Of a stretch of DNA of 8,314 nucleotides, positions 7,122-8,314 are shown one piece after another (position 1 is the first letter of the stretch; the number at the start of each line of letters is the position of its first letter). This DNA is from Tannerellaceae bacterium (GTDB lineage Bacteria; Bacteroidota; Bacteroidia; Bacteroidales; Tannerellaceae). Location of the stretch: NCBI GenBank assembly GCA_031273385.1, contig JAISRY010000200.1:1-8314 (forward strand), given 5' to 3'. Position numbers and translations under genes: made by a program. The notes under the pieces are model-generated. The model was not told the origin of the DNA, did not search any database, and saw only the letters and a program-made list of their open reading frames with translations.

Positions 7122-7831
7122 AAATCACGCGTCAGCTCCCGGTATGCCGGCGTGTAGTGATGGCGGGACTCTTCCAGCGTCAACAGGCCGGTTGAGCAGG
7201 GCAGGGACGGGACAGCCGACAGCTCGACCAGGAAACGTTTCGGGAGGGCGCCCGGACGGGGAATCACCGCCGTTTTCCTTATCCGGTTCAACCCATACTC
7301 TCCGGCGATCTCCATCAGCTCCTCCTCCCGCGAAGAGGGAAGAATAAAGGCCATGCGGCCATTAGGCGTCAACAGGCTGAGGCTGTCACGAACCAGGCAG
7401 GGCAACGGCAACGTGTCCGCATGGCGCGCCATAGTCCGCTGCCGATCGGGGCTTTTGAGCGACCGGACGAAATAGGGCGGGTTAGACACAACGAGGTCAT
7501 ACCGCCTCTCCGCCGTCGAAGCATAAGCCGCAAGCGAAGCGTGATACACCTTGATACGCCCTGCAAACGGGGAAGCCGACACATTCCCCCGAGCCTGCCG
7601 GAAAGCCGCTTCATCCACATCAATCGCATCAACGACAGCCCCACTCCGCTGAGCCAGCATCAAAGCGATCAACCCCGTCCCCGTCCCCACATCCAGCATA
7701 GCCTCACACGCCCCCACAGCGACCCACGCCCCCAGAAGAACGCCATCCGTCCCCACTTTCATCCCGCACCCCTCCTGCGCGACGGTAAACTGCTTAAACC
7801 TGAAATAATCGTTCGCCAATAGTTCCTCCAA
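7106..7831 (-). CDS. trmN6: tRNA1(Val) (adenine37-N6)-methyltransferase, TrmN6/YfiC type
   Basis: A 241-residue SAM-dependent methyltransferase. The family enzyme in E. coli (YfiC/TrmN6) methylates N6 of A37 in tRNA1(Val). Landmarks: F-R-F-K-Q-F (10-15) and M-K-V-G-T-D-G-V-L-L-G-A-W (24-36) characteristic of this family, SAM motif I L-D-V-G-T-G-T-G-L-I (46-55), acidic Asp71/Asp73 for the ribose, and catalytic N-P-P-Y (117-120), the signature of N6-adenine methylation. The C-terminus ends in the Y-x-R-E-L-T-x-D-F-Y-L-N-M pattern common in Bacteroidetes members. The frame has TAA immediately before codon 1, and no ATG occurs before Met24, which lies inside conserved sequence. Translation must therefore begin at a non-ATG codon: TTG at 7831 is best, with a second TTG at codon 5. 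A promoter-like box only 14 bp upstream predicts a very short leader. Confidence 0.9.
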   Translation of the reverse strand: MEELLANDYFRFKQFTVAQEGCGMKVGTDGVLLGAWVAVGACEAMLDVGTGTGLIALMLAQRSGAVVDAIDVDEAAFRQARGNVSASPFAGRIKVYHASLAAYASTAERRYDLVVSNPPYFVRSLKSPDRQRTMARHADTLPLPCLVRDSLSLLTPNGRMAFILPSSREEELMEIAGEYGLNRIRKTAVIPRPGALPKRFLVELSAVPSLPCSTGLLTLEESRHHYTPAYRELTRDFYLNM

Positions 7832-7844
7832 TTAATAATCCCCA

Positions 7845-7852
7845 CAAAGATA
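7845..7852 (-). promoter_or_regulatory. Bacteroidetes-type -7 box for trmN6
   Basis: The minus strand reads TATCTTTG, a textbook TAnnTTTG -7 element. Transcription would begin near 7840, leaving roughly 7-10 nt before the TTG start at 7831. A CTTTC at 7873-7869 is the nearest candidate for a -33 element but sits closer than the usual 19-21 bp. The first palindrome of the 22-bp array begins 23 bp upstream of this box. Confidence 0.62.
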
Positions 7853-7874
7853 ATCATTCTTTATAAAGGAAAGG

Positions 7875-7984
7875 TACACAATTGTGTAGCCGGGCGTACA
7901 CAGTTGTGTAGCCGGAGACAGACAATTGTGTAGCCCGTCCTACACAATTGTGTACTGTCGGCTACACTATTGCCTACAGCGTAA
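7875..7984. repeat. Five-unit tandem array of 14-bp palindromes at exact 22-bp pitch
   Basis: Units begin at 7875, 7897, 7919, 7941 and 7963, exactly 22 bp apart. Units 1 and 4 carry the perfect 14-bp palindrome TACACAATTGTGTA. Unit 2 has one central change (TACACAGTTGTGTA), unit 3 an altered left end (CAGACAATTGTGTA), and unit 5 is degenerate (TACACTATTGCCTA). Eight-base spacers are GC-rich and partly shared (GCCGGGCG, GCCGGAGA, GCCCGTCC, CTGTCGGC). Spacing is conserved better than the spacer sequence. Unit 1 plus its spacer (GTGTAGCC) is complementary to the start of unit 5 (GGCTACAC, 7960-7967), so the whole array could also fold on itself. Possible readings are an operator array for a dimeric DNA-binding protein on one helix face, or a family of intergenic repeats. 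Confidence 0.9.
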
Positions 7985-8032
7985 AAGTTTATGCTTAGAC
8001 GTAAAAAGAAAAAGATTCTTCCGAACATGACT

Positions 8033-8098
8033 GGGTGCACCCTTTCCCGAAAGAGTATGCATACTTTTTGGAAAGAGGGTGCATACTCTGGATCGTTT
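8033..8098. repeat. Second 22-bp array (three TGCA-centred units) forming a long hairpin
   Basis: Three units begin at 8033, 8055 and 8077, with TGCA cores at 8036, 8058 and 8080. Cores read GGGTGCACCC, GTATGCATAC and GGGTGCATAC; the first two units share a T-rich then GAAAGA tail (ending 8054 and 8076), and the third tail diverges. The middle unit contains the perfect 12-bp palindrome AGTATGCATACT (8054-8065). Pairing outward from its axis continues almost to the ends: 8036-8046 region against 8073-8083, including seven consecutive pairs GTGCACC-type at 8036-8042 with 8077-8083. The segment 8033-8086 can thus fold as a single imperfect hairpin, or cruciform. The sequence is unrelated to the array at 7875. 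Confidence 0.85.
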
Positions 8099-8107
8099 AT
8101 TGGGTAC

Positions 8108-8163
8108 TTATAATGACGATGAATCATAATCGTGTGAAAAACAAATAGTATCCGTCATTATAA
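8108..8163. repeat. 11-bp perfect inverted repeat with 34-nt interior
   Basis: TTATAATGACG (8108-8118) is repeated inverted as CGTCATTATAA (8153-8163). A smaller nested stem CGAT (8117-8120)/ATCG (8129-8132) competes with the inner edge of the left arm. The stem is AT-rich and lacks a following T run, so it is not a convincing terminator. It could be a structured RNA segment or the ends of a small element; no transposase or target duplication is visible. Confidence 0.7.
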
Positions 8164-8177
8164 CCGAGCGGGAGAAC

Positions 8178-8214
8178 GTCATGTCGACCGAGCGCAGCGA
8201 GTGGAGACACCTTC
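8178..8214. repeat. Probable dispersed intergenic repeat (GTCATGTCGACCGAG...GTGGAGACACC)
   Basis: The segment starts GTCATGTCGACC and ends GTGGAGACACC, with a GC-rich centre CGAGCGCAGCGAG and short complementary ends TGTC/GACA. From memory it resembles short GTCATTTCGACC...GGAGAAATCT-type repeats scattered between genes in many Bacteroidota genomes. Only one copy lies in this window, so its repeated nature cannot be shown here. It stands out as a GC-rich island in AT-rich sequence. Confidence 0.45.
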
Positions 8215-8287
8215 TATGTTGTAATCCAAATTTCCGAGCGATATTTAAATTTGTTTAACAATTTACGCTATTGCTAATTTTAATTAT

Positions 8288-8295
8288 TACTTTTG
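8288..8295 (+). promoter_or_regulatory. Bacteroidetes-type -7 box reading out of the right edge
   Basis: The plus strand reads TACTTTTG, the same variant as the serine palmitoyltransferase promoter, inside AT-rich DNA. Transcription would start near 8302 and proceed rightwards, so a plus-strand gene is expected just past the window. No well-placed TTTG -33 element is visible. Confidence 0.5.
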
Positions 8296-8314
8296 TAACC
8301 AGGGAGTTAAAGAG

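Larger units (their letters stand above)
7832..8314. other. Gene-free, repeat-rich intergenic region
   Basis: This 483-bp stretch holds no gene I can support. From left to right it contains the trmN6 promoter, a 10-bp palindrome CTTTATAAAG (7859-7868), a five-unit 22-bp palindromic array, an A-rich linker (7985-8032), a three-unit 22-bp array that can fold into one long hairpin, an 11-bp inverted repeat (8108-8163), a likely dispersed repeat (about 8178-8214), and AT-rich DNA with a promoter-like box near the right edge. A minus-strand open frame crosses it but behaves like repeat translation rather than a gene. Confidence 0.75.

Noticed and set aside
7875..7984. Plasmid-type iterons of a replication origin
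   Set aside because: The 22-bp length fits iterons, but no Rep gene, DnaA box or plasmid gene is visible and the neighbours are chromosomal housekeeping genes. Not excluded, only unsupported.
7875..8098. A CRISPR array
   Set aside because: The repeats are 14 bp palindromes with 8-bp spacers, far too short and in two unrelated families, and no cas gene is present.
7861..8127. An 88-residue minus-strand open frame through the repeat region
   Set aside because: Its C-terminal part is just the 22-bp array read in turn in all three frames (T-Q-L-C, Y-T-I-V, H-N-C-V). Since 22 is not a multiple of 3, the repeat does not preserve a reading frame, and there is no family resemblance.
8108..8163. A Rho-independent terminator at the 11-bp inverted repeat
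   Set aside because: The stem is AT-rich, the loop is 34 nt, and no T run follows on either strand; no gene ends nearby.

Overview
The window looks like chromosomal DNA from a member of the Bacteroidales (Bacteroidota). Three things point there. A serine palmitoyltransferase-type enzyme has the N-terminus typical of Bacteroides and Prevotella homologues. Four matches to the Bacteroidetes sigma-factor -7 box TAnnTTTG sit in plausible places. Shine-Dalgarno sequences are weak or absent. The GC-rich genes (over 50% by eye) suggest a Parabacteroides/Tannerellaceae-like genome, but genus cannot be settled from this sequence alone.

Layout from left to right: (1) 1-207, the C-terminal end of an AT-rich HIRAN-domain protein that begins outside the window. 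(2) 217-1506 (+), a secreted S37-family serine peptidase. (3) 3697-1511 (-), ribonuclease R, ending 4 bp from the peptidase stop. (4) 4660-3710 (-), an exported SMP-30/gluconolactonase-like protein, 12 bp upstream of rnr and probably co-transcribed with it. (5) About 4728-4762, a hairpin terminator closing the next gene. (6) 5957-4770 (-), serine palmitoyltransferase, the first step of sphingolipid synthesis. (7) A compact divergent promoter region. (8) 6150-7121 (+), a lipid kinase of the diacylglycerol/sphingosine kinase family, possibly linked to the divergent sphingolipid gene. (9) 7831-7106 (-), a TrmN6-type tRNA methyltransferase with a forced TTG start; its 3' end overlaps the lipid kinase gene by 16 bp.

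The last 483 bp (7832-8314) contain no convincing gene but are the most structured non-coding DNA here. There is a five-unit array of palindromes at an exact 22-bp pitch and, further right, a second array of three units with unrelated sequence and the same 22-bp pitch. These are followed by an 11-bp inverted repeat, a likely dispersed intergenic repeat, and a promoter-like box reading out of the window. The first array lies directly upstream of the predicted trmN6 promoter. No mobile element, CRISPR array, tRNA or rRNA was recognised. The genes are mostly housekeeping (RNA decay, tRNA modification, lipid synthesis); the paired 22-bp arrays are the best candidate for something undescribed.
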